A DNA stretch of 64,000 nt from an uncultured Bacilli bacterium (lineage in GTDB: Bacteria; Bacillota_I; Bacilli_A; RF39; UBA660): assembly GCA_934101425.1 (NCBI GenBank), contig CAKOQQ010000002.1, forward strand, positions 1 through 64,000. The letters are read 5' to 3'. This document shows, piece after piece, positions 8,805-17,785 of this stretch. The translations under genes and the position numbers were made by a program. The stretch's first letter is position 1. Each line of letters opens with the position of its first letter. A model generated the notes under the pieces. It did no database searches. It saw only the letters and a program-made list of their open reading frames with translations, and was not told the origin of the DNA.

Positions 8805-8842
8805 CAAAAAAATAAATAGATTACTCTATTTATTTTATTTTT
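8805..8842 (-). terminator. Terminator after the 447-residue InlB-repeat gene
   Basis: The minus strand reads AATAAATAGA-GTAA-TCTATTTATT followed by TTTTT, directly after the stop at 8843. Confidence 0.7.
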
Positions 8843-10186
8843 TTAACAACCTATACAAAATCCAGATAAAAATGTATCTAATGATTCTTTTGAATTTTTA
8901 CCAGTTAATATAGAATATTTACTATGATCTTTACCATTTATATAAGCTAAATAATATGCATTATTAGATTCATATTTACTAGATAAATCACTTAATTCTT
9001 CTCTACTTATTTTATACATTTTAACATCATCATTTTTCTTATAAGCTTTAATTTCTTTAGCGATTAAATCTTCATAATCACTATCAATAAATCTATTATC
9101 ATATACATATATAAAATAATCATCTACAGGAGCACTTGTTAAACATAATAAATCACTATATGAAATATCTATTACACTAGATTTATTATAATCAATATTA
9201 CAACTATAATTAATATTTATAGTAACATCTTTAGTTAAATTCTTTATTGTAATTTCTTTATCAGTTAAAGATACTATAGGGCAAGCAACTCCAGAACAAA
9301 CTACTTTAGCATCACTAAGTAAAATATAATTATAAGTAGTTAAAGGTATTCTTATAGTATTATTTTCTTCTACAATAATACTAGTATTTTTTAAAAATGA
9401 TTCATCTATAGAAGTATTATATATTCTCTTATAATCTAATTCTATATCAAAATATCTAGTCCATTTTGCCACTAAAGTAATACTAGAATCTAATTTAGTA
9501 TTAAAATCAAATAAGATATCATTATAGTACCAACCTACAAATGTATAACCCTCTTTTTCTGGATTTTTTGGTTTAGTTGGACTAGAATGAGGATATAATT
9601 TTTGACTATCAACTATATCATTACTATCTGTATCAAAATCAACTGTAATATAATCTGCAAAAGTAATATCACAATCTAAATTATCAGTTACACCTGATAT
9701 AGTAAGTTTATTAGTATTTGAATCAAAAGATGTATTTTTACAAGTTGACTTTGAAAAATATGTTTTATCCTTTTTATCAATTAAAAATACAGCGTCATCT
9801 AAATATTCAACAGTTATTTCTTTATTACCTATAACATTTGCATTACTTACATTAATTGATACTTTCTTATCAATTTTTTTAAATACAACATTACATACTA
9901 AATCTTGTTTTATATTTTTAATAATTAGTTTATCTTCAAAATAATATGCATCACTACAACCTGTAATAGAGTCAAAAGTATATCCCTCTAATGGTGTAAT
10001 TTTAGTTTCTAAATCAGATGAAAAAGTAACTTTATGATATCTCTCTTTTATTTGTCCATTTTCACTAGTAAAAACTACTACATATCTTTTAGTAAAAAAT
10101 ATGTATATTATAAATAATAAAATAATGATTCCTAAAAAAGAACCTATTAAAATTAATAATTTTTTTGTATCAGATAATTTTTTCAT
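8843..10186 (-). CDS. Membrane-anchored InlB-repeat surface protein
   Basis: This is a 447-residue protein with one N-terminal membrane helix (residues ~9-31) and a long extracellular part. One clear InlB B-repeat sits near residues 185-245 (VDFDTDSN ... EGYTFVGWYYN ... ITLVAKW). Related beta-sheet domains with paired cysteines occur on both sides. The C-terminal ~90 residues (from about FIYVYDNRFID) form a different alpha/beta domain ending in the cysteine pair CIGC. It has its own GGAGGGT ribosome binding site. A second InlB-repeat protein lies 1.1 kb downstream, suggesting a surface or adhesion locus. Confidence 0.75.
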   Translation of the reverse strand: MKKLSDTKKLLILIGSFLGIIILLFIIYIFFTKRYVVVFTSENGQIKERYHKVTFSSDLETKITPLEGYTFDSITGCSDAYYFEDKLIIKNIKQDLVCNVVFKKIDKKVSINVSNANVIGNKEITVEYLDDAVFLIDKKDKTYFSKSTCKNTSFDSNTNKLTISGVTDNLDCDITFADYITVDFDTDSNDIVDSQKLYPHSSPTKPKNPEKEGYTFVGWYYNDILFDFNTKLDSSITLVAKWTRYFDIELDYKRIYNTSIDESFLKNTSIIVEENNTIRIPLTTYNYILLSDAKVVCSGVACPIVSLTDKEITIKNLTKDVTININYSCNIDYNKSSVIDISYSDLLCLTSAPVDDYFIYVYDNRFIDSDYEDLIAKEIKAYKKNDDVKMYKISREELSDLSSKYESNNAYYLAYINGKDHSKYSILTGKNSKESLDTFLSGFCIGC

Positions 10187-10218
10187 ATTACCCTCCTATT
10201 ACAATAATAGCACATATT

Positions 10219-10674
10219 TTACTTTTTCTCAATTGCTTTTACTTTTCCTCTTTCATATATTCTTTTACTTAAAGATGAAAAACCATTATTTTTCTTATAT
10301 TCAAAATATCTAACATAATCTTTTAATTCATCTATACTTACTAAATTTTCTAATTTAATCATAGCACTTGGTATAGCATATTCTACTACATTTTCTTTTT
10401 CTCTAGAATTTTCACATTTCCTATAGCATCCAAGTCCACAAAAAGCTTCTAATAAACCTTCATCTATATCATATGTACAAACATATCTTTTTAGACTATT
10501 ATTTACATGTAATACATTTTCAATATTAGAAAAAAAATGCATATAAAAAGTATCTGGTAGATAGTGATGAGTATTAGTTTCGTTATCAGTGCATTTACTA
10601 CCAACAGAAGCAAAACTCTTATCACTAACTATTTTATCAAGTTCTCTTTTAGCACATACTCTATATACCAACAT
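10219..10674 (-). CDS. Hypothetical protein, possible ADP-ribosyltransferase-like fold
   Basis: I do not firmly recognise this 151-residue protein. The start (MLVYRVCAKRELDKI), the middle block YMHFF and the late VVEYAIPS are reminiscent of small ADP-ribosyltransferase-fold proteins (early YR, late E). The catalytic R-S/H-E triad cannot be confirmed by eye. No signal peptide is seen. I chose ATG 10674, preceded by GGTGATATT. It has its own sigma-A promoter, and an 11-base palindrome TCACCTGGTGA overlaps the leader. Confidence 0.5.
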   Translation of the reverse strand: MLVYRVCAKRELDKIVSDKSFASVGSKCTDNETNTHHYLPDTFYMHFFSNIENVLHVNNSLKRYVCTYDIDEGLLEAFCGLGCYRKCENSREKENVVEYAIPSAMIKLENLVSIDELKDYVRYFEYKKNNGFSSLSKRIYERGKVKAIEKK

Positions 10675-10691
10675 AATATCACCAGGTGAAT

Positions 10692-10719
10692 ATTTTATCA
10701 CAAAAAGTTATTATGTCAA
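10692..10719 (-). promoter_or_regulatory. Sigma-A promoter
   Basis: On the minus strand TTGACA (10714-10719), a 16-base spacer and TAAAAT (10692-10697) precede the 151-residue gene. The palindrome TCACCTGGTGA at about 10677-10687 sits in the start region and could be an operator or just overlap the ribosome binding site. Confidence 0.65.
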
Positions 10720-10721
10720 AT

Positions 10722-10752
10722 AAAAAGACTTATTCATAAGTCTTTTTATTAT
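10722..10752 (-). terminator. Terminator overlapping the HopA1-like stop codon
   Basis: AAAAAGACTTA-TGAA-TAAGTCTTTTT on the minus strand includes the final codons and stop of the HopA1-like gene. It also lies just before the next promoter. Confidence 0.75.
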
Positions 10753-12130
10753 CTATAACTACAGGAGTTAATTCATCTCTTAATTTAGTTAAAGCGTCTT
10801 TATCATATTTTATCATTTGATCCCTTCTTAATAAATCAAATGAATAATTATCGTTATCAATTCCATATGGTCTTGATTTTTCTATAATAGAAGTTCTAAC
10901 TTCATCTATAACTCGTGGGTCATTTCTAGCTATTTTAGTAGATAATCTTTCTATTGTTCTTTCTATCATATCTTTTGTTATACTATTTTTTTTACCTCTA
11001 AGAGTTATATTTATGGGGCTAAAATTTCTTATACTCTCTAAACTAACCCTCATATAGTCACTAATTATTTTATATATATAACTTCTAAATTTAGGTGAAG
11101 ACAAGTCTTCCATAGAATATCCATATATTTCTTTTAATTTATCATTTGAGAAAGCACTAGATTTATAGCTATATACACTTCTTAAATCTTCTATATAAGT
11201 ATCCATTACTTCTTTAGAAAAATAATCTCTAAATAATACTTTTCTACCATTATAATTTATAACAATATTACCATGATTAATTATCCAATCAGTAAAGGTT
11301 TTAGAAAGTGCATCAAAAATAGGGACACTTCTTACTTCATTGAAAGAAGATAATTTCCCATTTTCTTCTTTTGGTTCTGAACCATAACCTATCCAACCAT
11401 CTAATTTACCAGTTAATATAGGTGGATCTTGTACTCTTGAAATAAGATCTTTATTTTCCTTTTTTATTTCTTTTAAAGCTTCATAAGTAGCACCTAAATA
11501 TTTAGTGCTAGTATAAATAACTATAGTATCATCTCTACTACCATATTCATCAAACTTAAAATAAATAGGTATCTTTTTTTCTTCTAATTTTTTATATAAT
11601 AAGGTAATTAATTTATAAGTATCTAAAGAATCAGTATTTATATATAATCTATGCTCTACTTCTGGTACTACATCATTTCTTGAAGTAACATATCTAGAAG
11701 CTACATGAACCCATCCTGTACCTTCTCCAAAACTATTCCAACGATATTTATAATAAGCATCCCTAACTTCTTCCTCTGCATTACTAAATAAAGAAGTTAT
11801 CTCATCTTTGGACTTGACATCGTTTACTCTCTTTAAATAATTTCTTAATAATAAGAAATCATTACCATAAGTGCCATTTCTTCTTAACTCTAAAAACCTT
11901 TCTCTAGTCATATTAAGGATACTACTCTTCCATTTATTAAATAACATAGAATAAAATATATCCGCATCAGCTTTATAATGTTCCCCTCTTGTATGAGCTT
12001 TTATAGTACTTTTTGTAAGTCTACTATAAAAATTACCATTACAAGTAGCATAAAGCTCTATTAACTTTTTTATTACTTCAGGACTAGAAATTGGATTATC
12101 TATATTTTCATACAATTCCATCAATCTCAT
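10730..12130 (-). CDS. HopA1-family protein
   Basis: This is a 466-residue protein. The section at roughly residues 150-280 fits the HopA1 effector family: EVEHRLYINTDSLD, IPIYFKFDEYGSRDDTIVIY, then PILTGKLDGWIGYGSEP and a late SFNEVRS. HopA1 was named from plant-pathogen effectors, but relatives sit in many Bacillota and next to lanthipeptide genes, where their chemistry is unsettled. No secretion signal or type III system is visible here. The start is ATG 12130 after GAGGTAATT. It lies upstream of two unknown proteins and the InlB-repeat proteins. I am moderately sure of the family, not of any activity. Confidence 0.55.
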   Translation of the reverse strand: MRLMELYENIDNPISSPEVIKKLIELYATCNGNFYSRLTKSTIKAHTRGEHYKADADIFYSMLFNKWKSSILNMTRERFLELRRNGTYGNDFLLLRNYLKRVNDVKSKDEITSLFSNAEEEVRDAYYKYRWNSFGEGTGWVHVASRYVTSRNDVVPEVEHRLYINTDSLDTYKLITLLYKKLEEKKIPIYFKFDEYGSRDDTIVIYTSTKYLGATYEALKEIKKENKDLISRVQDPPILTGKLDGWIGYGSEPKEENGKLSSFNEVRSVPIFDALSKTFTDWIINHGNIVINYNGRKVLFRDYFSKEVMDTYIEDLRSVYSYKSSAFSNDKLKEIYGYSMEDLSSPKFRSYIYKIISDYMRVSLESIRNFSPINITLRGKKNSITKDMIERTIERLSTKIARNDPRVIDEVRTSIIEKSRPYGIDNDNYSFDLLRRDQMIKYDKDALTKLRDELTPVVIDNKKTYE

Positions 12131-12160
12131 AATTACCTCATATTTAATCAAAAAAGAATA

Positions 12161-12286
12161 CTAAATATTCTCTTTTATTATATTAATTGTTAAATTTAAT
12201 CCTTCTTTAACACTTGTATTAGGTTCCCAACCAATACTTTTAATTTTTGAATTATCTAATTTAATTACTTTAACACTATTTTAACC
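12161..12286 (-). pseudogene. C-terminal remnant of a NAD-dependent epimerase/dehydratase
   Basis: Directly after the cytidylyltransferase gene the minus strand reads ...VIKLDNSKIKSIGWEPNTSV then KEGL and a stop at 12161-12163. This is the usual ending of an extended short-chain dehydrogenase such as a sugar-nucleotide epimerase. The frame is closed upstream at the junction with the preceding gene, so about 90 percent of the gene has been deleted. In many gut Bacillota an IspD-type cytidylyltransferase is followed by such a gene. Confidence 0.65.
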
Positions 12287-12998
12287 AATTATCTCTTGAA
12301 GAATGAAGAATAGCCTTAAATAAATCAATATCATCTACTGTAGTAATCTTCATATTCTTTTCAGATCCCTTTGAAAAATGTATTACATCACCTAATTCTT
12401 TCATAAGTGAACATGTAGCAGTCATATTAACAATGTTCTTTTTAGCAGCTTCATTATGTGCCCATACCATTTTACCAAGTTGCCAAATATGTGGAGTTTG
12501 TGTTCTGTAAAGTTTTTCTCTTGGTATTTCAACAGTTGAAGTAGCATGATCTTCACTTTCATAAACAGCTTCTGTACAAGGTATAGCAACTACGGCATTA
12601 CCATAAGTATTATATGTTGATATAGCATCTGAAATTATTTGGCTAGATACAAGTCCTCTATTTCCATCATGAACAATTAACATACTATCTTCACTATATA
12701 ATTCATTTGCTCTCATAACACCATTCTTAATAGATTCTTGTCCAGTAGCTCCACCACTTACAACATCTACAAGTTTAGTTATATTAAATTGTCTTGCATA
12801 AGCTCTTAATATATCATGCCATCCATCTAAGCAAACAACAATAATTCCATCTATACTAGGATGATTTTCAAATGCTTCCATAGTATAAACAATTAATGGT
12901 TTATTTTCAATATGAATAAATTGTTTTGGAATATCTTGTCCTGTTCTACTACCTACACCAGCAGCAGTTAAAATTACAATATTTTTCTTTTCTTTCAT
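12276..12998 (-). CDS. IspD/TarI-type cytidylyltransferase
   Basis: This 240-residue enzyme transfers CMP from CTP to a sugar or polyol phosphate. Visible motifs are LTAAGVGSRTGQDIPKQF (CTP loop, residues ~10-27), VHDGNRGL and LYRTQTPHIW. It has features of IspD (isoprenoid pathway) and TarI (ribitol-phosphate, teichoic acid). VHDGNR replaces the VHDAAR of most IspD, which leans towards a polyol-phosphate enzyme for surface polymers. The remnant of an epimerase gene directly downstream supports the surface-polymer reading. Confidence 0.75.
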   Translation of the reverse strand: MKEKKNIVILTAAGVGSRTGQDIPKQFIHIENKPLIVYTMEAFENHPSIDGIIVVCLDGWHDILRAYARQFNITKLVDVVSGGATGQESIKNGVMRANELYSEDSMLIVHDGNRGLVSSQIISDAISTYNTYGNAVVAIPCTEAVYESEDHATSTVEIPREKLYRTQTPHIWQLGKMVWAHNEAAKKNIVNMTATCSLMKELGDVIHFSKGSEKNMKITTVDDIDLFKAILHSSRDNWLK

Positions 12999-13015
12999 TA
13001 TTTACCTCTTTCTAA

Positions 13016-13414
13016 TTAAATATTTATATCAGTAAAATACATATTAACATTACTTGTAGCAACTAAAACATTACGATCGTTATATATATTTACAATATAA
13101 TAACCAATACTTTTTCCAACTTTTAATTTATGAGCTTCAGCTATTAGTTTAGTTCCATCGCCTTTTCTTAAATAATTTATATTAGCACTTGTAGTAAGTG
13201 GAAACTTAAAAGTAGTACATCCAAGAATTCCAGCGGTAGTATCTGCAAGCCCAAATATTAATCCTCCATGAACTATCCCTTCAGGATTTAATCCAGAAGA
13301 AACTATTGGATATTCTACTTTAGCTTCATCGCTAGTTAAACTAATTATTTTAAAGCCATTACTTTTTATAAAACCTTTGTCATTACAAAATCTCTCTATT
13401 AATTCATCATACAT
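13016..13414 (-). CDS. PaaI-type hotdog thioesterase
   Basis: A 132-residue hotdog-fold protein with the acyl-CoA thioesterase signature NPEGIVHGGLIFGLADTTAG (Asn, His-Gly-Gly and Asp active-site region). Such enzymes hydrolyse acyl- or aryl-CoA. I chose ATG 13414, preceded by GAGGATAAT, rather than the in-frame start eight codons earlier that overlaps the upstream gene. The preceding exported protein ends nine bases upstream, so both are probably one transcript. Confidence 0.8.
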   Translation of the reverse strand: MYDELIERFCNDKGFIKSNGFKIISLTSDEAKVEYPIVSSGLNPEGIVHGGLIFGLADTTAGILGCTTFKFPLTTSANINYLRKGDGTKLIAEAHKLKVGKSIGYYIVNIYNDRNVLVATSNVNMYFTDINI

Positions 13415-13422
13415 ATTATCCT

Positions 13423-14106
13423 CTATTCTGTTAAACATACATCTAAATCAACATTAATTTCATTTAATAATTCTTGTAATTCTTTGTTTTCTATGTATGT
13501 TTCATATATATCTTTATAATTTGTAATAATTACTTTTTTAGTTCCTTCTTTATACTTTGATATATTATTGATTATCTTATTTACATCATAAGTATATTTA
13601 CCATCCCTATATTTAGGTATTCCAGTATTAGAACCAAAAGTATAAAAATATCTATATGTATTATCTTTATATAGTGATAAAGTTACTGAATTACAGTCAC
13701 TTCTATCTAAATATATATCATATGATGAATCATCATCTATACTTGCATTAATAAGTATTTTTTCATCATTATTGATAATACTACTAAGAACAATATTATT
13801 ATATTCACCTATATCACTAGATGATAAATTTATAGTTTTATTATCCATTAAATATGGAGTTAAAGAATACTTTAATACTTCTTTATTAGTATCACTAAAA
13901 TTAACAATAAATTCATCACTGCTATTTGATACTTTAATATTATCATAACTACTAGGTATATTTATAACATAACTATTATTATTTTCATCACTATAATTTA
14001 TAGTATAAGCATACTTATATACTTTAGCTTTTGGTATTAAAATACCTACTATTATCGTAGATAAAAGAAGTCCTAAAACAATTATTATTACAAATCTCTT
14101 ATTCAT
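13423..14106 (-). CDS. Exported or membrane-anchored hypothetical protein
   Basis: I do not recognise this 227-residue protein. One N-terminal helix (residues ~5-25, no lipobox) is followed by a Ser/Asn/Tyr-rich, mostly beta domain that would lie outside the cell. The final residues include a single cysteine (DVCLTE). The ATG is preceded by GGTGATAGT. No domain, catalytic motif or repeat stands out. Confidence 0.6.
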   Translation of the reverse strand: MNKRFVIIIVLGLLLSTIIVGILIPKAKVYKYAYTINYSDENNNSYVINIPSSYDNIKVSNSSDEFIVNFSDTNKEVLKYSLTPYLMDNKTINLSSSDIGEYNNIVLSSIINNDEKILINASIDDDSSYDIYLDRSDCNSVTLSLYKDNTYRYFYTFGSNTGIPKYRDGKYTYDVNKIINNISKYKEGTKKVIITNYKDIYETYIENKELQELLNEINVDLDVCLTE

Positions 14107-14136
14107 ACTATCACCATAAACATTATAACATGAAAT

Positions 14137-14162
14137 AATAAAAAAAGGAACATTATGTTCCT
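14137..14162 (-). terminator. Terminator of tRNA-Cys
   Basis: The minus strand reads AGGAACATAATGTTCCT followed by TTTTTT, about ten bases after the CCA end of tRNA-Cys. Confidence 0.8.
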
Positions 14163-14172
14163 AATTTACTTA

Positions 14173-14246
14173 TGGAGGGCCTAGTCGGATTTGAACCAAC
14201 GATCAGGGAGTTGCAGTCCCATGCCTTACCACTTGGCTATAGACCC
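14173..14246 (-). tRNA. tRNA-Cys (GCA)
   Basis: This 74-base cloverleaf has acceptor strands GGGTCTA and TAGGCCC (one G-U pair), anticodon stem GGGA/TCCC around CTGCAAC with anticodon GCA, and T-loop TTCAAAT. CCA is encoded. A terminator follows. Confidence 0.95.
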
Positions 14247-14304
14247 ATTTAATATATTATATGTGGCATATTTAAATTGTATATCATTTTAATTAAAAAG
14301 TCAA

Positions 14305-14338
14305 TAAAAAGATGGGTTATTCTAATAACTCATCTTTT
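14305..14338 (-). terminator. Terminator of the LtaS-like gene
   Basis: The minus strand has GATGAGTTATT-AGA-ATAACCCATC followed by TTTTT, overlapping the stop codon of the sulfatase-fold gene. Confidence 0.8.
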
Positions 14339-16326
14339 GCTTCTTTAATATCTTTACTTTTCTTTATTAAATCATGAACTATAATATCATTTGATACTGA
14401 TATAAGTTTATCTGCATAAGTAGTATATTTATTTATATATTCAGTACTTACTGTTTCATTTTCTTTTAATAATTTTCCTTCTTCTTTTTGACTATTATAG
14501 TACATTTTATTTGTTAACCAATCTCCATCAGGAAATACTACTACATTTTCTTTTACACTAAATATATCATGACCTAAAGCGTAATCACTTTTAAATCCAA
14601 ACATATTACCAAGTGTAGGTAATGCATCATACATTCCCATAACTTCAGTTATTTCAACATTAAACTTTTTATTCTTTGTCCATATAATAAATGGTGTTTT
14701 TCTATTCAATTCATATGTATAAGAATCAATAGTAACATAGTCTTCACTATCTTTACTCTTTATATCATCATTATATGGATCATAATTATAGTATCTATTA
14801 AATTCAGATTTTTTAAGTTTGGCGTCATGATCACCATAAATAACTATTACAGTATTTTCAAGTAATCCAGCTTCATCTAATTCATTTATAAATTCACCTA
14901 TTGCTTCATCTGCATAATGAACTGATTTAATATAACTACCCATTGTAGTACCTTCTAAGTAAGGTGCTACTTTTTCTTCTAATGTTTCTTGATCAACATA
15001 TTTCATAGTTACATCAAAATCACTATAGTTTTCAATATCTGTAAATGGTGTATGATTAGTAAGCATAATTACTGTACCATAGAAATTTTGATATGTATCA
15101 CTTATTTCTTTAATATATGGTACTGATTGTTTAAAGAATGATTTGTCATTTAATCCAAGACCAATAATATCTTCTTTATTTATTTTATAAGCATCAGTAT
15201 ATGCATAAAAGTGATCATAGCCAAAACTCTTATGTACTGTTTTTCTATTCCAGAAAGCGGCTTTATTAGCATGCATACTGAAGGAATAATATCCTTGTTC
15301 TTTTAATAGTTTAGGTATAGTAACGTAATCTCTATCAAAATAACTTACAAAAACAGTTCCATTAGTAGCTGGCATTAATGAAGTATTAAAAGTAAATTCG
15401 GTATCACTACTAGTACCTATACTTTCTTGGGCATAGAAATTAGATGCATATATTCCTTCACGAGCTAATCTATTTAAATTAGGAGTTACTTCTTTACCAT
15501 TGATTGTTTTATTAAGTAAGAAATTTTGAATACTTTCAGCATGAATAACAAGTAAGTTTTTACCTTTAAAAATATTAGTATATTTATTAGTTTTTGTAGT
15601 ATCTTCTTTATTATCATAGAACTCTCTAAATTCTTTCATAGCTTCGTCATAACCAAATAATGGTGCAAGTGAAGATGAGATAGATGATACAACATCATTT
15701 ACTTGATAAATATATATACCAAACTTCATTACTACATATTCCCTATTCCATTGTTTACCTAATCTGCTTAAATCTGTACCAGTTATAGTTATCATAAATA
15801 AGCCTAATGATATAATAGCAGCTATCATAGTAGATAAAGCTCTTACTTTTCCATTTTCAATAGTTTCAACCTTTGTATAATAATTATGTTTCTTTAAACT
15901 CATATTAACAACAATTAAAACAATTGGGCCTATTAAATATAATAAATCTTTAAGTTCAAATACTTCAGTAATAACAGCATCCGCAATATCAGATAATTGT
16001 GAAGATGTTGCAATCATAGATAATGATGCATAAGTCATATAATTATTATAATATATTGAATTTACTGCACATATTGCTGTTAAAAATATTGACATAGCCA
16101 TATAATATTTAAATTGGTGTTTTGGAGTTATAAAATATCCAAATGATCCAACAACAAGTATAAATACTAAATCAGCCATAATTGGTGAGTATGAAAAAAT
16201 ACCACCTACAGAAAAATGTCTAACTAACATTCCATTTAATAATGATGTTAGAACAAATGATAAAAATAAAACATTAGTTGTTGCATAATTAACGATTTTC
16301 TTTTTCAATAACAATAATTTTTCCAT
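14317..16326 (-). CDS. Lipoteichoic acid synthase family phosphoglycerol transferase
   Basis: This 669-residue protein has about five N-terminal membrane helices (to residue ~200) and a large extracellular alkaline phosphatase/sulfatase-fold domain. Metal and catalytic blocks are visible: VIHAES, SIGTSSDTEF (the Thr/Ser region that takes the glycerol phosphate), a TNHTPF block and VIYGDHDAKL. LtaS enzymes polymerise glycerol phosphate from phosphatidylglycerol onto a glycolipid anchor. The nearby UgtP-like gene fits that pathway. ATG 16326 follows GAGGTGG. It could instead be a sibling with another acceptor. Confidence 0.85.
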   Translation of the reverse strand: MEKLLLLKKKIVNYATTNVLFLSFVLTSLLNGMLVRHFSVGGIFSYSPIMADLVFILVVGSFGYFITPKHQFKYYMAMSIFLTAICAVNSIYYNNYMTYASLSMIATSSQLSDIADAVITEVFELKDLLYLIGPIVLIVVNMSLKKHNYYTKVETIENGKVRALSTMIAAIISLGLFMITITGTDLSRLGKQWNREYVVMKFGIYIYQVNDVVSSISSSLAPLFGYDEAMKEFREFYDNKEDTTKTNKYTNIFKGKNLLVIHAESIQNFLLNKTINGKEVTPNLNRLAREGIYASNFYAQESIGTSSDTEFTFNTSLMPATNGTVFVSYFDRDYVTIPKLLKEQGYYSFSMHANKAAFWNRKTVHKSFGYDHFYAYTDAYKINKEDIIGLGLNDKSFFKQSVPYIKEISDTYQNFYGTVIMLTNHTPFTDIENYSDFDVTMKYVDQETLEEKVAPYLEGTTMGSYIKSVHYADEAIGEFINELDEAGLLENTVIVIYGDHDAKLKKSEFNRYYNYDPYNDDIKSKDSEDYVTIDSYTYELNRKTPFIIWTKNKKFNVEITEVMGMYDALPTLGNMFGFKSDYALGHDIFSVKENVVVFPDGDWLTNKMYYNSQKEEGKLLKENETVSTEYINKYTTYADKLISVSNDIIVHDLIKKSKDIKEAKDELLE

Positions 16327-16390
16327 AATCCACCTCAAACATAGTCATTATATCATTTTTTTATTAATATATCAAATCAAAAAGAAAAGA

Positions 16391-17710
16391 TTACATATTA
16401 ACCTTTTCTGTTAGTTTTAATAATAAATCTTGCTTTATTTTCTTTATTTCTTTAGGACTCATAAATAAAAATACTGTATTATTATAATCATATAATTTAG
16501 AAGATTCCAAATCATTTATACTTTCACCATGATCTAATAATTCTATTATTTTATTACTAGTTATATCAGGAAAATCTTCTTTGCGTTCTCTTGCAGGAAA
16601 TATATCTAATACATAAGAATAATCAGATAAATTTAATGCAGCAGCAATATCTTCATAAAATTCCTTTGTTCTTGAGAAAGTATGGGGTTGAAATATAGTT
16701 ACAATTCTTTTATCAGGATATTTTTGTTTTACCCCTTTTATAATTGCTTTTACTTCAGCTGGATGATGAGCATAATCATCAATTACAACATTACTACCAA
16801 GTACTATTTCATCAAATCTTCTTTCAGCACCTTTAAATGTTTTTAAATTTTTAGCTAATTCCTTAGCATCAATTCTTTCATAATAACATACTCCTATAAC
16901 CGCCAAACTATCAAGTAACATGTGTTTACCATATAAAGGAATTTCAAAATATCCATAATAATTATCTTCTACAAAAACATCAAATTTAGTACCATCTTTT
17001 GTATATTCAATATTTTTAGCAATGATATCATTATCATCTTCTATACCATAATAGAATATAGGAGTATTAACATATAAGCTATGAGTATATGGATCATCAC
17101 CACAAGCAATAACCATTTTTTTAGCATTATTAGCATATTCTCTATATGCATCTATCACATCATCCATGTTTTTATAATAATCAACATGGTCTAAATCTAT
17201 ATTTGTTATAATAGCATATTCTGGTTCATAAACTAAGAAATGTCTATAATATTCACAAGCTTCTAAAACAAACTTTTTATTTTCTTTACTTGCATAACCA
17301 TTTCCATCACCAATTAAGTAATTGCATCCACAAATATTTTTAAGTACATGAGCAAGTAATGATGTTGTAGTAGTTTTACCATGACATCCTGCTACTGTAA
17401 TACTTTCAAACATATTAGATAATTTACCTACCATTTCATTATATTCATATATTTTTAAATTTAATTTATTAGCTTTAACTATTTGTGGATGATCTTCTTT
17501 AATCGCTGTACTTCTAACCACAACAGTATTTTCATCCATTTCATCATTATCGCTAGTATAAATTTTAATATTTCTTTCTTTTAATTTATCTTCTGTAAAT
17601 TGATAACTATCTTCATCATCGTATCCAACAACACTATAACCTAAATCATTTAATATTAAGGCAAGTGCACTCATGCCAGACCCTTTTATTCCAATTAAAT
17701 AATATTTCAT
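16391..17710 (-). CDS. murC: UDP-N-acetylmuramate-L-alanine ligase
   Basis: This 439-residue Mur ligase adds L-alanine to UDP-MurNAc in the cytosol. The N-terminal Rossmann loop is GIKGSGMSALA (residues 7-17). The ATP loop is AGCHGKTTTTSL, where the family usually has AGTHGKTTT. The central block is TNIDLDHVDYY, and the C-terminal domain has DDYAHHP and FQPHTFSRT. These Asp-Tyr-Ala-His-His and His-Thr-Tyr/Phe-Ser-Arg blocks single out MurC rather than MurD/E/F. It lies 60 bases from the PBP gene of the division cluster. Confidence 0.9.
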   Translation of the reverse strand: MKYYLIGIKGSGMSALALILNDLGYSVVGYDDEDSYQFTEDKLKERNIKIYTSDNDEMDENTVVVRSTAIKEDHPQIVKANKLNLKIYEYNEMVGKLSNMFESITVAGCHGKTTTTSLLAHVLKNICGCNYLIGDGNGYASKENKKFVLEACEYYRHFLVYEPEYAIITNIDLDHVDYYKNMDDVIDAYREYANNAKKMVIACGDDPYTHSLYVNTPIFYYGIEDDNDIIAKNIEYTKDGTKFDVFVEDNYYGYFEIPLYGKHMLLDSLAVIGVCYYERIDAKELAKNLKTFKGAERRFDEIVLGSNVVIDDYAHHPAEVKAIIKGVKQKYPDKRIVTIFQPHTFSRTKEFYEDIAAALNLSDYSYVLDIFPARERKEDFPDITSNKIIELLDHGESINDLESSKLYDYNNTVFLFMSPKEIKKIKQDLLLKLTEKVNM

Positions 17711-17754
17711 TTTTGCCTCCTATTATCAATCTATTAAAATTATATCAAATAATT

Positions 17755-17785
17755 CAAAAAAAAGATAGTATCAACTATCTTCTTT
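17755..17785 (-). terminator. Terminator of the division cluster
   Basis: AAGATAGTTGATACTATCTT followed by TTTT on the minus strand includes the TGA stop of the PBP gene. It separates the PBP-ftsL-rsmH-mraZ transcript from murC. Confidence 0.75.
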
